DNA of 64,000 nt from Symbiopectobacterium purcellii (GCF_019797845.1 NZ_CP081864.1:1550001-1614000); one strand, 5' to 3'. Counted from the stretch's first letter, positions 1 through 10,710 are shown. A program made the numbers and translations. Notes: generated from the sequence alone by a model not told the origin.

Positions 1-100
1 CCAGCGAATAATACATCACCTGTTGCGCCTGCTCCGGCACCTTCTCTTTGCTGTCGAGAAATTTTTGGCTCAGTGCGTAAAAGATCGCTTTTCCACTCAT
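1..100 (-). CDS. hyfJ: Hydrogenase-4 / formate hydrogenlyase maturation protein HyfJ/HycH, partial (N-terminus only)
   Basis: Only the first 33 codons are inside the window; the gene runs off the left edge. The peptide begins [16 protein letters not shown] and continues with [11 protein letters not shown], which resembles the start of E. coli HycH (KFID...AEAQQVVYYSLA). HycH/HyfJ proteins are small cytoplasmic factors needed for assembly of formate-hydrogenlyase-type hydrogenases. The start codon overlaps the stop of hyfI (ATGA), as expected for the last structural part of a hyf operon. Whether it should be called HyfJ or HycH cannot be settled from this fragment. Confidence 0.75.
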   Translation of the reverse strand, partial: MSGKAIFYALSQKFLDSKEKVPEQAQQVMYYSL

Positions 101-903
101 AGTGGTCGAACTCCTTTTTGCCAGCCGTGATACTGCGCCAGTAGGCGACGCACGATTTCACTCAGACGCGGATCGTCCTGGTGTGCCAGATAGGCGTTAA
201 CGCGCGCTTCCAGCATCTCTTGCGGTGATTGGATCAGCAGGTTGATAAATGCGTCGCTGATTTCTCGTCCCTGGCGATAACCCGCCATACGTCTGGCTTC
301 CCGCTCTAGTTGTACGCGCAAATCCAGCGGCGCATCAGGCAGCAATAGCGCGGCCTGCTCATGTTCGCCTTGTTGCGTGCTGACGCCGTGCAGTTTTTGC
401 TCCAGCAATACCAGCGCCACGGCAAAGCCGTAAATGGTCGCGGCAGGGGTGGGGGGGCAGCCGGGAATGTACACATCAATCGGCACGATGGTATCGCTGC
501 CGCCCCATACGCAGTAGAGATCGTGGAAGATACCGCCGCCGCAGCCGCAGGCACCGTAGGAGATACAGATTTTCGGGTCGGGTGCGGATTCATAGGCGCG
601 CAGCGCCGGGCTGCGCATCGCTCGCGTGACTGCGCCGGTAAACAGCAGAATATCGGCATGGCGCGGTGAGGCCACCACCTTGATGCCAAAACGCTCTGCA
701 TCAAAAACAGGCGTGATGGCGGAAAAAATTTCAATTTCACAACCGTTACAGCCACCGCAGTCGACACGATAGACGTAATCAGATCGCTGAATATCTTTCA
801 GCAGCGTTTTCTTTAACTGCTGGGTCTGTTCATCAAGCTGGATGGGCGTGCTGCGCGTATGGACCGATGAAGGTATGTCTACGCCGTTGAGCGGTTCACT
901 CAT
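97..903 (-). CDS. hyfI: Hydrogenase-4 small subunit HyfI (NuoB family)
   Basis: 268-aa cytoplasmic-side subunit of the hydrogenase-4 complex, homologous to NuoB and HycG. It would carry the [4Fe-4S] cluster that hands electrons to the NiFe large subunit HyfG. Seen in the sequence: the cluster Cys pattern [12 protein letters not shown] near residue 50, [10 protein letters not shown] near 116-125, and the PGCPPTP motif near 148-154, all typical of the NuoB fold. It follows hyfH with an 8-base overlap and is preceded by a GGGGG ribosome site 5 bases from the ATG at 903. The region after residue 180 is an extension shared with HycG/HyfI rather than with NuoB. Confidence 0.93.
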   Translation of the reverse strand: MSEPLNGVDIPSSVHTRSTPIQLDEQTQQLKKTLLKDIQRSDYVYRVDCGGCNGCEIEIFSAITPVFDAERFGIKVVASPRHADILLFTGAVTRAMRSPALRAYESAPDPKICISYGACGCGGGIFHDLYCVWGGSDTIVPIDVYIPGCPPTPAATIYGFAVALVLLEQKLHGVSTQQGEHEQAALLLPDAPLDLRVQLEREARRMAGYRQGREISDAFINLLIQSPQEMLEARVNAYLAHQDDPRLSEIVRRLLAQYHGWQKGVRPL

Positions 904-1477
904 GGTGGCCCCCTTGACTGAAAGCCGCCGTTGGCGGCGTGATAAAATGCTGGCTCAGCGTTACGTTGCCTTTGTGTGGCATGCTTTGTTTGCGTTTGCA
1001 TTCCGGGCAGGTTTCGAACTGTGTGCGTCGGGCTTCTGCGTCTTCTGCCGACATACCAGCCTGTTGCAACAGGGCTACCGTAAAGGCCACCTCTTTCTCC
1101 GGGGCGAAGGGGCGGTGACACTCATGGCATGCCAACAGCCGAAAGGTGGCCCGCTGGAACAAATCCGCTTTATTGGCGACAGCCATCTCAAACTCTTGTG
1201 ACAGCACGATGGCGCGCGTCGGGCACACTTCCTCACAGCGTCCGCAAAAAATGCAGCGCCCGAGGAACAACTGCCAGGTACGGGTGCCGTTCGCCACATC
1301 GGTTTCCATGGTCAGCGCATTGGCTGGGCAGGCGACGGTACAGGCCGCGCAGGCAATGCACTGCTCGGGGTCGTATTGCGGTTTGCCGCGAAACCCTGCT
1401 GGCACCTCGAGTGGCGCAAACGGGTATTTGACCGTACTGTTGCCCGCGTCGCGCAGGATTTTGAACAGTTTTAACAT
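896..1477 (-). CDS. hyfH: Hydrogenase-4 ferredoxin-like subunit HyfH (NuoI/HycF family)
   Basis: 193-aa polyferredoxin linking electron entry to the catalytic small subunit. Two classical [4Fe-4S] motifs are visible: [12 protein letters not shown] near residues 40-51 and [12 protein letters not shown] near 75-86. The C-terminal part has two further Cys pairs, CHECH and CPECK, characteristic of the HycF/HyfH branch and probably metal-binding. The length is slightly above E. coli HycF/HyfH (about 180 aa). It lies between hyfG and hyfI, overlapping hyfI by 8 bases. The order and overlaps argue for translation-coupled synthesis with its partners. Confidence 0.93.
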   Translation of the reverse strand: MLKLFKILRDAGNSTVKYPFAPLEVPAGFRGKPQYDPEQCIACAACTVACPANALTMETDVANGTRTWQLFLGRCIFCGRCEEVCPTRAIVLSQEFEMAVANKADLFQRATFRLLACHECHRPFAPEKEVAFTVALLQQAGMSAEDAEARRTQFETCPECKRKQSMPHKGNVTLSQHFITPPTAAFSQGGHHE

Positions 1478-1489
1478 GGTGTCATCCCT

Positions 1490-3232
1490 CTATTTCAGCG
1501 GCGAACGCGTGCGTTCCAGCCCATAGCGCTCGATCTCTTTATAGGGCACGGTAGTGATTTTCTGCTTGCGCACGTCAATCAGCGTTACCCGATCGGTACA
1601 GGAGTAGCACGGATCCAGGCTGCCGATGATCAGCGGCGCATCGGACACGGTATTACCGCGCAGCATATAGCGCAGCACCGGCCAATTGGCGTAGGTAGCA
1701 GCACGGCAGCGCCAGCGGAACAGTTTCTGATTATCGCCGGTCATGCTCCAGTGCACGTCTTCGCCGCGCGGCGCTTCTGCATACCCCAGTGCAAACTGAT
1801 AAGGTTTATACGCAAACCCTTCAGTCAGCAGCGGACCTTCGGGCAGGTTGTCCAAACCGTATTCCACAATGGCCAGCGAGGTCAGCACTTCGCGAATGCG
1901 CACCAGAACGCGGGAATAGACATCCCCGGCGCTCAGGTGGTGCAGTTCCATTGGCAAATCCAGGTAGGCGGAGTAGGGGTGATCGATACGCATATCGCGT
2001 TGGAACCCGCTGGCGCGGATCATCGGGCCTACCGGGCTGTAATCACGCGCTACCTGTGATGACAAAATGCCGATACCCTGCGTGCGTTGCAGCATATTGG
2101 GCGTGTTCAGCAGCATGTCGGAGAGTTGCATAATCTCGGTGCGCATCTCGCGGATCAGCTTGATGGTTCTCAGCCGATCTTCTTTCAGGATATCGCGGCG
2201 AATACCGCCAATCAGGTTCAGGCCGTAGGTTTTACGCGCACCGGTCAGCATCTCGGCGATGGTCATGGATTTTTCGCGGATGCGGAAGAACTGCATAAAT
2301 CCGGTGTCAAAACCGACGAAGTGACTCGACAGGCCGATGTTTAGCAGGTGACTGTGCAGGCGTTCCACTTCCAGCAGAATGCTGCGAATGGCGTGTGCCC
2401 GTGGCGGCACCACAATCCCCATCGCATTTTCGATCGATGTGGTGTAGGCGACACTGTGGGTAAAACCGCAGATACCGCACACCCGATCGGACAGAAAGGT
2501 GACTTCGTTATAGCCCATGCGGGTTTCCGCCAGCTTCTCCATGCCACGGTGGACGTAGAACAAGCGGTAATCCGCATCGATAATCTGCTCGCCGTCGACA
2601 AACAGGCGGAAGTGACCGGGTTCGTCGGAGGTGATGTGCAGCGGCCCAATCGGCACCACGCGGGTGTCACCAGTGGCGTCGTTCACAAAGGAGTAGGTTT
2701 CATTATCCTGGGTCGGTGCCGGGCGCTGGCGGTAATCCATCGCATCTTTGCGCAGCGGGTAAAGATCGTCCGGCCAATCGTCAGGCAATACCAGACGGCG
2801 TTCATCCGGCAGACCGACGGGGATCAGGCCATACATATCACGCACTTCGCGCTCGCCCCACACGGCGGCAGGCACGCGCGGCGTCACCGATGGAAACTCA
2901 GGATTGACCGGGTCGATCAGTGCTTTGACGATCACCCAGCATTTTTCCCCTTGCTCCATCGACAGTACGTAGTAAATGGCAAAATAACCGTTCAATGTCC
3001 GTTCGTCGTTACCAAACAGGACTGACAGCCAACCACCGTGCTGATAGTAGAGATGCTCCACCACTTCTGGCAGGCTTGTCAGTTTCACCGTCAGCGTCAA
3101 TTGATCGTCGGTTTGCCACGCCTGTTCCAATATGGCGTGGGGAAACCGCTGCTGCACCTGCGCGGCATAACCCGCGCCGCGTTTGGCGTTGGTTGCAGCA
3201 GCCACGGGGGGAGTAGGATGTTCATTCATCAC
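1490..3232 (-). CDS. hyfG: Hydrogenase-4 large (catalytic NiFe) subunit HyfG
   Basis: 580-aa catalytic subunit reducing protons to H2. The first about 180 residues form a NuoC-like 30-kDa domain ([12 protein letters not shown] is visible); the rest is the NuoD/NiFe large-subunit fold. Both nickel-binding CxxC pairs are intact: VCGICG in the middle and DPCYSC near the C-terminus. A short tail after DPCYSC, ending RTRSPLK, resembles the HycE tail that an endopeptidase (HycI type) removes after nickel insertion. The GTG at 3232 has the best spacing to AGGAG; ATG at 3229 is an alternative. It overlaps hyfF. All ligand residues needed for activity appear present. Confidence 0.95.
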   Translation of the reverse strand: MMNEHPTPPVAAATNAKRGAGYAAQVQQRFPHAILEQAWQTDDQLTLTVKLTSLPEVVEHLYYQHGGWLSVLFGNDERTLNGYFAIYYVLSMEQGEKCWVIVKALIDPVNPEFPSVTPRVPAAVWGEREVRDMYGLIPVGLPDERRLVLPDDWPDDLYPLRKDAMDYRQRPAPTQDNETYSFVNDATGDTRVVPIGPLHITSDEPGHFRLFVDGEQIIDADYRLFYVHRGMEKLAETRMGYNEVTFLSDRVCGICGFTHSVAYTTSIENAMGIVVPPRAHAIRSILLEVERLHSHLLNIGLSSHFVGFDTGFMQFFRIREKSMTIAEMLTGARKTYGLNLIGGIRRDILKEDRLRTIKLIREMRTEIMQLSDMLLNTPNMLQRTQGIGILSSQVARDYSPVGPMIRASGFQRDMRIDHPYSAYLDLPMELHHLSAGDVYSRVLVRIREVLTSLAIVEYGLDNLPEGPLLTEGFAYKPYQFALGYAEAPRGEDVHWSMTGDNQKLFRWRCRAATYANWPVLRYMLRGNTVSDAPLIIGSLDPCYSCTDRVTLIDVRKQKITTVPYKEIERYGLERTRSPLK

Positions 3233-4805
3233 GGGACGTCTCCTGACGAGAAAGGGTAAGCGGTGCGCGTTCGGTAGGCGACAGTGCCGTGACGGCAGCG
3301 GCCTCGGTGGTGTGCGATTGCAATACCAACGCGCTGGCGCTTTCCAGTAAACGGGTAACGGGTTGTGGAATATGTGTGCCCATCAGCAGCATTAATGCCA
3401 GCAGAATAGCCATCGGTGCGGTAGTCAGGATGCCTAACTCGCCTTTGCTGACGGCAGCAGGGCTGTTGCCCAGCACGGTGCTGGCGACCATGCGCACCAA
3501 CCCGGCCAGTACGATAGTCAGCAAAAACAGCAACACGATAACCAGCCAGAGATAGCCCGCGTTGATGCCGGCGGTGACGGTCATAAATTCACTTAAAAAC
3601 AGGTTGAACGGCGGCATGCCGCCCAGCGCCAGTGCGCCACCGGCCAGCAGTGCGCCGGTAATGGGGGTGACACGCAGGATGCCTTTCACCGCATCCATGT
3701 CACGGGTGCCGTATTTAAGCAGTACGTTACCGGAGCCGCAGAACAGCAGGGTTTTCGTCAGGCTGTGATTGAGCGTGTGCAGCAGTGCTGCCAGCACACC
3801 GAGTGGGCCACCAATGCCCAGCGCCACGGCAATCAATCCCATATTTTCCACGCTGGAGTAGGCGAGCAGTCGCTTCATGTCGCGCTGAACCAGAATCAGG
3901 AATGCGGCCACCGCGACAGACAGCAGCCCGAACACCAGCAACAGCCGCTGCGGAAATACCGGACCGATGGCGGCGCTGACGATCATGGTATAACGCACAA
4001 TTACCAGCAGAGCGCAGTTGAGCAGCACGGCAGAAAGTAGCGCGCTGGTCGGGCTGGGGGCTTCACTGTGGGCATCGGGTAACCAGGCATGCATCGGAAA
4101 CAGCCCTGTCTTGGTGCCGAAACCGATGATGACGAAAATAAACGCCAGATGCATCAGCGTGCTGTCCAACTCGGAAGCATGTTGCAGCACTTCGGTCCAG
4201 AAGATGGCATCACCCGGTGTCGCCATCACGTTGGCGGCATTGGCATAGACCAGCACAGTGCCGTATAACCCAAACGCGACCCCGACAGTACAAATGATGA
4301 CGTACTTCCAGGCAGCCTCCAGCGACGAGCGTTGTCCGTAAAGGCCAACCAGAAACGCGGAGCTGAGGGTCGTGGCCTCAATGGCGGCCCACATCACAAT
4401 CAGGTTGTTACTGGTGATCACCAATAACATGGTGAACAGAAACAGTTGAAAGAAGCCGTAGTAGTGGCACAACGTCGGGACGGAAACCTCGCCGCTGTTC
4501 ACTTCATGGTTCATGTACCCCACGGAGTAAAGCCCGGTGAGAAAGCCGATAATGCCGAGAATGGCGAGAAACAGTGCACTCAAGCTATCCAGATGCAACC
4601 AGCGATGTGCTGCCAGAATCTCGCCCTGAGAGGCAATCATTCCCACCACGTACAGCGAAAGCACCAGCAGCAGGCTGATGCCGCACAGGTGGATAACGCT
4701 CACCGCCATGCGCACCGCACCACCGCACCAGCGGCAGGCAAATGCCAGCAGCGCAGTGATAAACGGCGTGGCAAGCAGGGTGAAAAGCAAGGTCGAACTG
4801 GTCAT
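3222..4805 (-). CDS. hyfF: Hydrogenase-4 membrane subunit HyfF (NuoL/M/N-like antiporter-type)
   Basis: 527-aa polytopic inner-membrane protein, close to the 526 aa of E. coli HyfF. It belongs to the proton-pumping antiporter family shared by complex I and Mrp antiporters. Visible hallmarks are the conserved stretch [20 protein letters not shown], an FNLFLSEF segment and a Lys/His-bearing AYSSVENMG helix; many long hydrophobic helices run the length of the protein. hyfD, hyfE and hyfF distinguish hydrogenase-4 from hydrogenase-3 and suggest that H2 production is coupled to ion translocation. The start at 4805 is supported by GGGG seven bases upstream. hyfE ends only 4 bases before it. Confidence 0.93.
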   Translation of the reverse strand: MTSSTLLFTLLATPFITALLAFACRWCGGAVRMAVSVIHLCGISLLLVLSLYVVGMIASQGEILAAHRWLHLDSLSALFLAILGIIGFLTGLYSVGYMNHEVNSGEVSVPTLCHYYGFFQLFLFTMLLVITSNNLIVMWAAIEATTLSSAFLVGLYGQRSSLEAAWKYVIICTVGVAFGLYGTVLVYANAANVMATPGDAIFWTEVLQHASELDSTLMHLAFIFVIIGFGTKTGLFPMHAWLPDAHSEAPSPTSALLSAVLLNCALLVIVRYTMIVSAAIGPVFPQRLLLVFGLLSVAVAAFLILVQRDMKRLLAYSSVENMGLIAVALGIGGPLGVLAALLHTLNHSLTKTLLFCGSGNVLLKYGTRDMDAVKGILRVTPITGALLAGGALALGGMPPFNLFLSEFMTVTAGINAGYLWLVIVLLFLLTIVLAGLVRMVASTVLGNSPAAVSKGELGILTTAPMAILLALMLLMGTHIPQPVTRLLESASALVLQSHTTEAAAVTALSPTERAPLTLSRQETSRDE

Positions 4806-4809
4806 GTGC

Positions 4810-5460
4810 TTACCCCTTCAGTGCCGTAAGTTGTTGAACGTCCAAGGTATGCAAGGTGCGATGGATTTTGCGTGCCATCAGCGCCATGACAATGACAGCA
4901 AAGATGGCGTCGGTAGCGATACCTATCTCCACCAGCTCCGGCGCGCGGTGTGCCAGCAACGCCAATGTCAGATGCGCGCCGTTCTCCATCAGGCAATAGC
5001 CGAATACCTGTTTGAGGATGTTACGCTGGGTGACGATACACAGCAGGCCGATCATAAAGTGGCCGAGCGACACCGCGAGCGCCGGTTTGAGCGTACTGAC
5101 CATCGGCAGTTGCACCGGGGCCACCACGAAGTAGCTCAGCACCACAATCAATACCGCCAACAGCAAGATCGCCACCGGACTGATAATGCCGCCGTCGGCG
5201 CTCGGGTCGTCCAGTCGCCGGAAAGCGCGATACATGATGGCAGGCACCAGAATCACCTTGGTGACCAGCGCGGTCAGTGACCAAAGATACAGCTCATGCG
5301 CCTGCAACAGGTTGGCCAGTGCGACAAATATCAGCACCAGTACCAGCGATTGCAGCGCGTAGAGTAACGATGAGGTGGTAGGCCGTTTGGCGACGATCAC
5401 CAGAAGCGAGGTGATGATCAGCAGTCCGGCCAAATTGTTGACGATAAGCGAACCAGTCAT
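4810..5460 (-). CDS. hyfE: Hydrogenase-4 membrane subunit HyfE
   Basis: 216-aa membrane protein, the same length as E. coli HyfE. It consists almost entirely of hydrophobic helices, with a C-terminal part resembling NuoK ([21 protein letters not shown]). It is expected to sit between the antiporter-like subunits HyfD and HyfF in the membrane arm. The ribosome site AGGAG lies 8 bases ahead of ATG 5460. It sits in the conserved order D-E-F with very short gaps, so it is certainly part of the same transcript. Confidence 0.92.
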   Translation of the reverse strand: MTGSLIVNNLAGLLIITSLLVIVAKRPTTSSLLYALQSLVLVLIFVALANLLQAHELYLWSLTALVTKVILVPAIMYRAFRRLDDPSADGGIISPVAILLLAVLIVVLSYFVVAPVQLPMVSTLKPALAVSLGHFMIGLLCIVTQRNILKQVFGYCLMENGAHLTLALLAHRAPELVEIGIATDAIFAVIVMALMARKIHRTLHTLDVQQLTALKG

Positions 5461-5484
5461 TTCATTTTCTCCTTTCGCCCGTGC

Positions 5485-6939
5485 TTATTGCAGCCACAGT
5501 GCAGCAAACACGCTGGAACACAGCGACATGATGATTAACACCACCAGCACGCCCTGCATGGTGGCCGGGAGCGGTGCCGCTGCCGCCACGTCTTCCGACG
5601 GTTCACCCGGCACGGTGCGTCCGAACCAGTACAGGAACCAGGCAAAGCTGGCGACAGATTCCACCAACGTAATTACCAGCAGCGGTAACAGCCAAAGGTG
5701 CTCAGCCGAGAGCGAGAAACCGGCGGCAAACAGCGGGAATTTGCTAAAGAAACCGTTAAACGGCGGTACCCCGGTGATCGCCAGCGCGGCCACGCAAAAG
5801 CCGATGCCGAGCAACGGCGTTTTACGCATCAATCCTTTCAGGCGTGGCAACATGCGGGTGCCACAGCTGTAGCTCAGCGCACCGGCGACCAAAAAGAACA
5901 GGCTCTTGGCAAAGGCGTGGTTGAAGATGTAGGCAATACCGGCCTCGAACGCCATGCGTGAGCCGAAGGTCGCCAGTGAAAGTGCGAAGAAGATGTACGA
6001 CAGTTGGGTAATAGTGGAGTAGGCCAGCAGGCGTTTCATGTCTTTCTGCGGTAAATACATCAGGAAGCCGTACACCAGCGTAAAGGTCGCCATCACCAGC
6101 CCTACCACGCCGATCACATGCGGGATGTCGTCTGTTGCCAGAATGGCGCGGGCAAAAATATACACGCCCACTTTCACCATCGAGGCGGCGTGCAGATAGG
6201 CACTGACCGGTGTGGGGGCTTCCATCGCATCCGGCAGCCAAACGTGCAGCGGCCACTGGGCGGATTTCCCCCAGGCGGCGAACATGATGCCGGCGAACAC
6301 CACCATTTTATCGGCGCTGTCTAACTGGCTGATGGCACTCAGCGCAAAGGTGCCGGTTTTGGCAAACAGCCAGGCGGTGGCAAGGTAGAGGCCAACAGAG
6401 GCAACGTGAGTGATCAACAGCGCTTTTAACGCTGAGCGCAGCGACTTCGGTTGCTGGTAGTAACCAATCAACGCCCAGGAACACCCGCCGGTGATTTCGA
6501 AAAACAGCAGTTGCCCGAGCAGCGTGGAAGAGAGCGTCAGACCCGCCATCGCCCCGATGAACACCAGCAGAAACGCATAGTAACGATTGGTGCCTTCGTG
6601 CGGGTGCTCCCGGTTGCCTGACGTCAGATAACCGCAGGAGTAGATGCTGACCAGCAGGCCGAGGAACACCACGGCAAAACCGATGAGCAGGCTGACGCGG
6701 TCAAACACAAAGCCGAACAGCTCGGCGTCACCGTAGCGATACAGCGTAATCACCGTATCTTGCTGGCCTGCCGCATACCAGCCCCAGGCCAGCGACGCCA
6801 TACCCAACGTCGCCAACAGGGCGAACAGACTGCACAGCACTTTGGCGTGGCGCTGTGGCGCAACGGCAATCCACAGCGCGCCGATAAAGGGCAGAAGCAG
6901 CGTCGCCAGCGCGCGACTTTCTATAACGAACGTATCCAT
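5485..6939 (-). CDS. hyfD: Hydrogenase-4 membrane subunit HyfD (antiporter-like)
   Basis: 484-aa polytopic membrane protein of the NuoL/M/N antiporter-like family (E. coli HyfD is about 479 aa). Characteristic segments visible are AWGKSAQWPLHVWLPDAMEA, AYLHAASMVKVGVY and FNGFFSKFPLF, including the conserved lysines expected in the ion path. It would contribute a second antiporter-type module to the hydrogenase-4 membrane arm. The ribosome site is weak (AGGAG 12 bases upstream), suggesting translation coupling with hyfC, which ends 15 bases earlier. Confidence 0.92.
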   Translation of the reverse strand: MDTFVIESRALATLLLPFIGALWIAVAPQRHAKVLCSLFALLATLGMASLAWGWYAAGQQDTVITLYRYGDAELFGFVFDRVSLLIGFAVVFLGLLVSIYSCGYLTSGNREHPHEGTNRYYAFLLVFIGAMAGLTLSSTLLGQLLFFEITGGCSWALIGYYQQPKSLRSALKALLITHVASVGLYLATAWLFAKTGTFALSAISQLDSADKMVVFAGIMFAAWGKSAQWPLHVWLPDAMEAPTPVSAYLHAASMVKVGVYIFARAILATDDIPHVIGVVGLVMATFTLVYGFLMYLPQKDMKRLLAYSTITQLSYIFFALSLATFGSRMAFEAGIAYIFNHAFAKSLFFLVAGALSYSCGTRMLPRLKGLMRKTPLLGIGFCVAALAITGVPPFNGFFSKFPLFAAGFSLSAEHLWLLPLLVITLVESVASFAWFLYWFGRTVPGEPSEDVAAAAPLPATMQGVLVVLIIMSLCSSVFAALWLQ

Positions 6940-6954
6940 AATCGCGATGGGCTC

Positions 6955-7923
6955 CTATAGACCGGTGAGGTAAAAAACAAAGGCCAGCGCGGCGATACCA
7001 AAGCCGAGCCAGGTAACGCGCCCGGTCAGCAGAAAGCGCCCGCGCGCCAGGCTGTTTTCAAACACCGCAGCGGCGACAAACACCAGCAACAGCTTTAACA
7101 ACAGCGCGATGCTGCCCCACAGCATGGCACCGAGGGTGAAGCTGTCCGCCTTGCCAAACGGCACGAAAATAGAGAGAAACAACACCGCCACCATCACCTG
7201 CTTGAGGCTGATCCCCCATTTCACCAGCGCCAGCCCGGCACCGGAATATTCGGTCAACGGACCCTCTTGTAGCTCCTGTTCGGCCTCGGCAACGTCGAAA
7301 GGAATTTTGCCCATTTCGATAAAGGTGGCAAAAGCACAGGCCAGCAGCGCCAGACCGGTAGCCGTTGGTGAGAGCCAGGCGCCCTCTGCCAGCACATGGC
7401 TGATATTGCCGATATTGGTGGAACCGGCAATCAACGCCACCACCAGCAGCGACAGAATCAGGATCGGCTCGACTAATATGCCGAGCGTCAGTTCGCGGCT
7501 GGCACCGATACCGGCAAACGGGCTGCCGGAATCCAGCCCTGCCAGTGAAAAGAAGAAGCGAAACAGGGCAAACAGATAGAGCAGAGTGATGATGTCGCCG
7601 CCGGCACCAAACGGCGAACGTAGCGTCACAGCCGGTAGCGTCATGGCGACCAGCAGCATTGAGCCGATCAGCACAAACGGCATCAGGCGAAATACCCCGC
7701 CTGCGTGTTCTGGTGCGACGGATTGCCGCTTGAGCAGCTTGATAATGTCGCGGTAGTCCTGTAACAGTCCCGGCCCTTGACGCGAGTGCATCTTGGCGCG
7801 GATCACACGCGCCAGCCCCGAGAACAGCGGGGCAAGCGCGAACAGCACCAGCGCCTGCAACAAGGCGCACACCAGACGGATGATGAGCGGGGCGGCACCG
7901 GATAGCGTAGTTTCAGTAAACAT
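6955..7923 (-). CDS. hyfC: Hydrogenase-4 membrane subunit HyfC (NuoH family)
   Basis: 322-aa membrane protein homologous to NuoH/HycD, the subunit anchoring the soluble arm to the membrane. Visible family signatures are RAKMHSRQGPGLLQDYRDI near the N-terminus and EMGKIPFDVAEAEQELQEG in the middle. The frame is open further upstream, but ATG at 7923 (MFTETTLSG) is chosen because AGGAG lies six bases ahead and because the length then matches E. coli HyfC. It follows hyfB by 10 bases. Confidence 0.93.
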   Translation of the reverse strand: MFTETTLSGAAPLIIRLVCALLQALVLFALAPLFSGLARVIRAKMHSRQGPGLLQDYRDIIKLLKRQSVAPEHAGGVFRLMPFVLIGSMLLVAMTLPAVTLRSPFGAGGDIITLLYLFALFRFFFSLAGLDSGSPFAGIGASRELTLGILVEPILILSLLVVALIAGSTNIGNISHVLAEGAWLSPTATGLALLACAFATFIEMGKIPFDVAEAEQELQEGPLTEYSGAGLALVKWGISLKQVMVAVLFLSIFVPFGKADSFTLGAMLWGSIALLLKLLLVFVAAAVFENSLARGRFLLTGRVTWLGFGIAALAFVFYLTGL

Positions 7924-7933
7924 CGGATTCTCC

Positions 7934-9946
7934 TTATGCCATCGTGACCAGCAGCAGCACCACCAGCGCTGCGACCACGTACAGGCAATAGAGCCGGAAA
8001 TCGCCGTGTTGTATCCACTGCATCGCACGGCTCACCCGCTGCAAGGCGCTGGCTAACGGCATCACTATGCGGTTATCCAGCAGGGGTTCGGCGTTTTCAG
8101 CGGCACGTGTCGTCTGTTCCAGCGTCCGTTGTAGCATCGGGCCCGGAGCCAAGGTTTTGCGTATACGGTAGAGCGGAGCAAATAACACGCGCAGCGGCTG
8201 GGTAAAACTGCCCGCTGAAGCGGCCATGGCGCCTTCGTACTCATAGCCACACGCCCAGGGTGTACCACGTTGGCGGAATGCCTGACGGCCCCCCTTCGCG
8301 CCCACGTAGAGCAGCAGCGGCAACAGCGGCAGCGCGAGCAGCAAAATAAAGATCAATGGGGTTGAGAGTGAGGTTTGCGCCGGATTGCCGGGGAACAGCG
8401 TCAGCCCGTGCGCTACCACCGGGGCTGCCTCGCCGGTCAGGCTGATGGCAACCTGGGTGATAACCGGTGCCACCAGACTGGCACCGACGCCCAGCGCGAC
8501 ACACAGCAGCGCCAGCAGGCCCATGGCGAGGGTCATCGGCCAGGGCACTTCCCGTGCCCGATCGGCTTTCTCACTGCGAGGGGCTCCGGAGAAACTGATG
8601 CCGTAGACTTTGACGAAACACATGGCGGCCAGAGCACCGGTGATAGCGAGCATCACAATGGCAATCGGGGCGATCAGCCGCAACCCGAAGCTCCCTTGAT
8701 GGCTCAGGGTAAACAGTGACTGATAAGTGAACCATTCACTGACAAAGCCGTTGAGTGGCGGTAGCGCAGAAATCGCCATACAGCCAACCAGAAACGCCAG
8801 CGCGGTGTACGGCATACGGCGGGCAAGGCCGCCCATCTTTTCCATGTCTTTGCTGTGCAGCCGGTAAATCACGGCCCCGGCACCCAAGAACAGTAACCCT
8901 TTAAACAGCGCATGGTTCAGCAAGTGATACAGCCCGCCCAGCAGACCTAATGCCGCCAGCAGCGGTTGATGCGTGGCGATGCCAATCATGCCGACGCCCA
9001 TCAGAATGATGCCGATGTTTTCTACCGTGTGATAAGCCAGCAGGCGCTTGATATCGTGCTCGGCCAGCGCGTACAACACACCCAGCACTGAAGAGACAGC
9101 GCCAAATGCCAGCACCACTACGCCCCACCAGGTTGCGGTGGCACCGAGCAGGTCGATACCCACCTTAATGATGCCGAAGATGCCGATTTTCACCATCACG
9201 CCCGACATCAATGCAGAGGCATGTGACGGCGCGGCGGGGTGGGCGCGCGGCAGCCAGCCGTGCAGCGGCAACATCCCGGCCTTTGCGCCAAACCCGAAGA
9301 ACGCCAGCAGGAACACCACGGAAGCCTGTAACGGCGGCAGTTTTGCCTGACGGAAATCGGCAAAATCCAGACTGCCGCTGGCGCGGTAGAGCAAGAAGAA
9401 CGCCACCATGATCAGTACCGATCCGGCATGGGCAATCAGGAAGTAGAGCAGCCCGGCGTTGATGGCCTCATCATCCTGATCGGAGATCACCAGGAAGTAA
9501 GAACTAAGCGACATCACTTCAAACAGGATGATGAAATAGAAAGCGTTATCCGTTACTACCAGTGCGACCATCGAGGCGATAAACAGGTTCATATAGAACC
9601 CCATCGCGCCAGCGCGTCCGCGGTACTCTTGCAGATAGGCTAACGAATACAGGGCTGTGATGGTTGCCAGCAGTGAAATTACCAGCACCATAAAGGCAGC
9701 CAGTGCATCCAGCCGCAGCGTTAATCGCGCGAAAGCAACAAAGGGGCCATCGAACGATGCCAGTAACGGCTCGGCGCGGGTCAGCACCGGAAGCGCGGCG
9801 GTGACACCCGCGAGTCCGGCGAGCAGGGCAGAGACGCCACTGAGCTTGATTGCCCTGTCATCGTTGTGGGCCAGGCAAAGCGATAACAGCGCACCTGCCA
9901 GATAGAGCGCCAGCGAGAGTGCCAGCCATGCAAAGGGCGTCATCAT
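7934..9946 (-). CDS. hyfB: Hydrogenase-4 membrane subunit HyfB (NuoL-like antiporter)
   Basis: 670-aa antiporter-like membrane protein (E. coli HyfB is 672 aa). The central motif AKAGMLPLHGWLPRAHPAAP and the LAYHTVENIG helix are standard for this family. The frame is open upstream to 9997, but the start at 9946 (ATGATGACG) overlaps the hyfA stop and has GGGAG eight bases upstream, so the longer version is unlikely. The C-terminal extension beyond the antiporter core has a helical segment and a short final TM region (LYVVAALVVLLLV), as in HycC/HyfB. Confidence 0.92.
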   Translation of the reverse strand: MMTPFAWLALSLALYLAGALLSLCLAHNDDRAIKLSGVSALLAGLAGVTAALPVLTRAEPLLASFDGPFVAFARLTLRLDALAAFMVLVISLLATITALYSLAYLQEYRGRAGAMGFYMNLFIASMVALVVTDNAFYFIILFEVMSLSSYFLVISDQDDEAINAGLLYFLIAHAGSVLIMVAFFLLYRASGSLDFADFRQAKLPPLQASVVFLLAFFGFGAKAGMLPLHGWLPRAHPAAPSHASALMSGVMVKIGIFGIIKVGIDLLGATATWWGVVVLAFGAVSSVLGVLYALAEHDIKRLLAYHTVENIGIILMGVGMIGIATHQPLLAALGLLGGLYHLLNHALFKGLLFLGAGAVIYRLHSKDMEKMGGLARRMPYTALAFLVGCMAISALPPLNGFVSEWFTYQSLFTLSHQGSFGLRLIAPIAIVMLAITGALAAMCFVKVYGISFSGAPRSEKADRAREVPWPMTLAMGLLALLCVALGVGASLVAPVITQVAISLTGEAAPVVAHGLTLFPGNPAQTSLSTPLIFILLLALPLLPLLLYVGAKGGRQAFRQRGTPWACGYEYEGAMAASAGSFTQPLRVLFAPLYRIRKTLAPGPMLQRTLEQTTRAAENAEPLLDNRIVMPLASALQRVSRAMQWIQHGDFRLYCLYVVAALVVLLLVTMA

Positions 9947-10566
9947 GATTTTGGCTCCCATTCCGTTGCCGCAAAGGGCTGATTGCCCTGCGGCCACATC
10001 ATTGCCTGACGGCGCTTGGCCTCGGTCGCAGCGGCAAGATGTGACTCATCCACAACAAAGAGGGCTTGCGTTGGGCAAACGCGTACACATTCCGGTTTGT
10101 CCTGAAAGGCGCACAGGTCGCATTTTACCGCCACGCTTTTCACCCCCGCGTTCCATGACAGAAACGGATTGATGGAGGCAACGCTGACCGGTACGTCCGT
10201 TAAGGCTTCAACGGGAACGTGGTGAGCGAAGGTCTGCGGCACCGCCAGCGGCTTGCTGTCAGACGGGGTTATCGCACCGAACGGGCACGCGATGGCGCAC
10301 AGCTTGCAGCCGATACAGGCGATTTCATCCAACACCACAGAGTTGTTGCGCTGCGTGATGGCGTTAACCGGACATACCTGTGCGCACGGAGCATCCTCAC
10401 AGTGGCGACACAAAACGGGGGCGGTGCCTTGGGCATCTCGCTCCACCGTCAAACGGGGATGGGTTTGCAACCCATGCTGGCGGTGTACCTGCGTACAGGC
10501 CGCCATACAGGTGTTACATCCGATACAGCGTTTGGGCTCCGCAATGACGAAGCGATTCATAGCCAT
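9943..10566 (-). CDS. hyfA: Hydrogenase-4 electron transfer protein HyfA (four-cluster ferredoxin)
   Basis: 207-aa polyferredoxin (E. coli HyfA is about 205 aa), first gene of the operon. Four Cys-rich motifs are visible: CIGCNTCMAACTQ, CRHCEDAPCAQVCP, CIGCKLCAIACP and CDLCAFQDKPECVRVCP, compatible with four [4Fe-4S] clusters. By analogy with HycB it should carry electrons from formate dehydrogenase H to the hydrogenase. No fdhF lies in the window. A sigma-54-type promoter about 36 bases upstream (10602-10618) accounts for expression of the whole minus-strand operon. Confidence 0.93.
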   Translation of the reverse strand: MAMNRFVIAEPKRCIGCNTCMAACTQVHRQHGLQTHPRLTVERDAQGTAPVLCRHCEDAPCAQVCPVNAITQRNNSVVLDEIACIGCKLCAIACPFGAITPSDSKPLAVPQTFAHHVPVEALTDVPVSVASINPFLSWNAGVKSVAVKCDLCAFQDKPECVRVCPTQALFVVDESHLAAATEAKRRQAMMWPQGNQPFAATEWEPKS

Positions 10567-10601
10567 ACCCTCCGGGGCTTTCTCCTATGTTGGGCTGCGT
10601 A

Positions 10602-10618
10602 AAGCATATTCTGTGCCA
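10602..10618 (-). promoter_or_regulatory. Sigma-54 promoter of the hyf operon
   Basis: Read on the minus strand, TGGCACAGAATATGCTT has the -24 GG and -12 GC dinucleotides exactly ten bases apart, and the TGGCAC half is perfect. The predicted start of transcription is near 10592, leaving a leader of about 25 bases before hyfA. E. coli hyf and hyc operons are sigma-54 dependent and activated by FhlA/HyfR, so the location is as expected. Confidence 0.85.
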
Positions 10619-10694
10619 CGTCAGCGAGTTAGCCTGAGAGGCCCGCCCTTGCTAGGGTATTGTGCGCAGGTGTTCATCGGTGACGGTGTTGACG

Positions 10695-10710
10695 ATGTCG
10701 GTTTCGACAT
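10695..10710. promoter_or_regulatory. Candidate FhlA/HyfR upstream activating site
   Basis: A perfect inverted repeat, ATGTCGGTTTCGACAT, lies about 100 bases upstream of the predicted hyf transcription start. It resembles the reported FhlA recognition pattern (TGTCG-N4-TGACA-like). The distance suits a sigma-54 enhancer site. Binding by FhlA is inference; only the palindrome is seen. Confidence 0.55.
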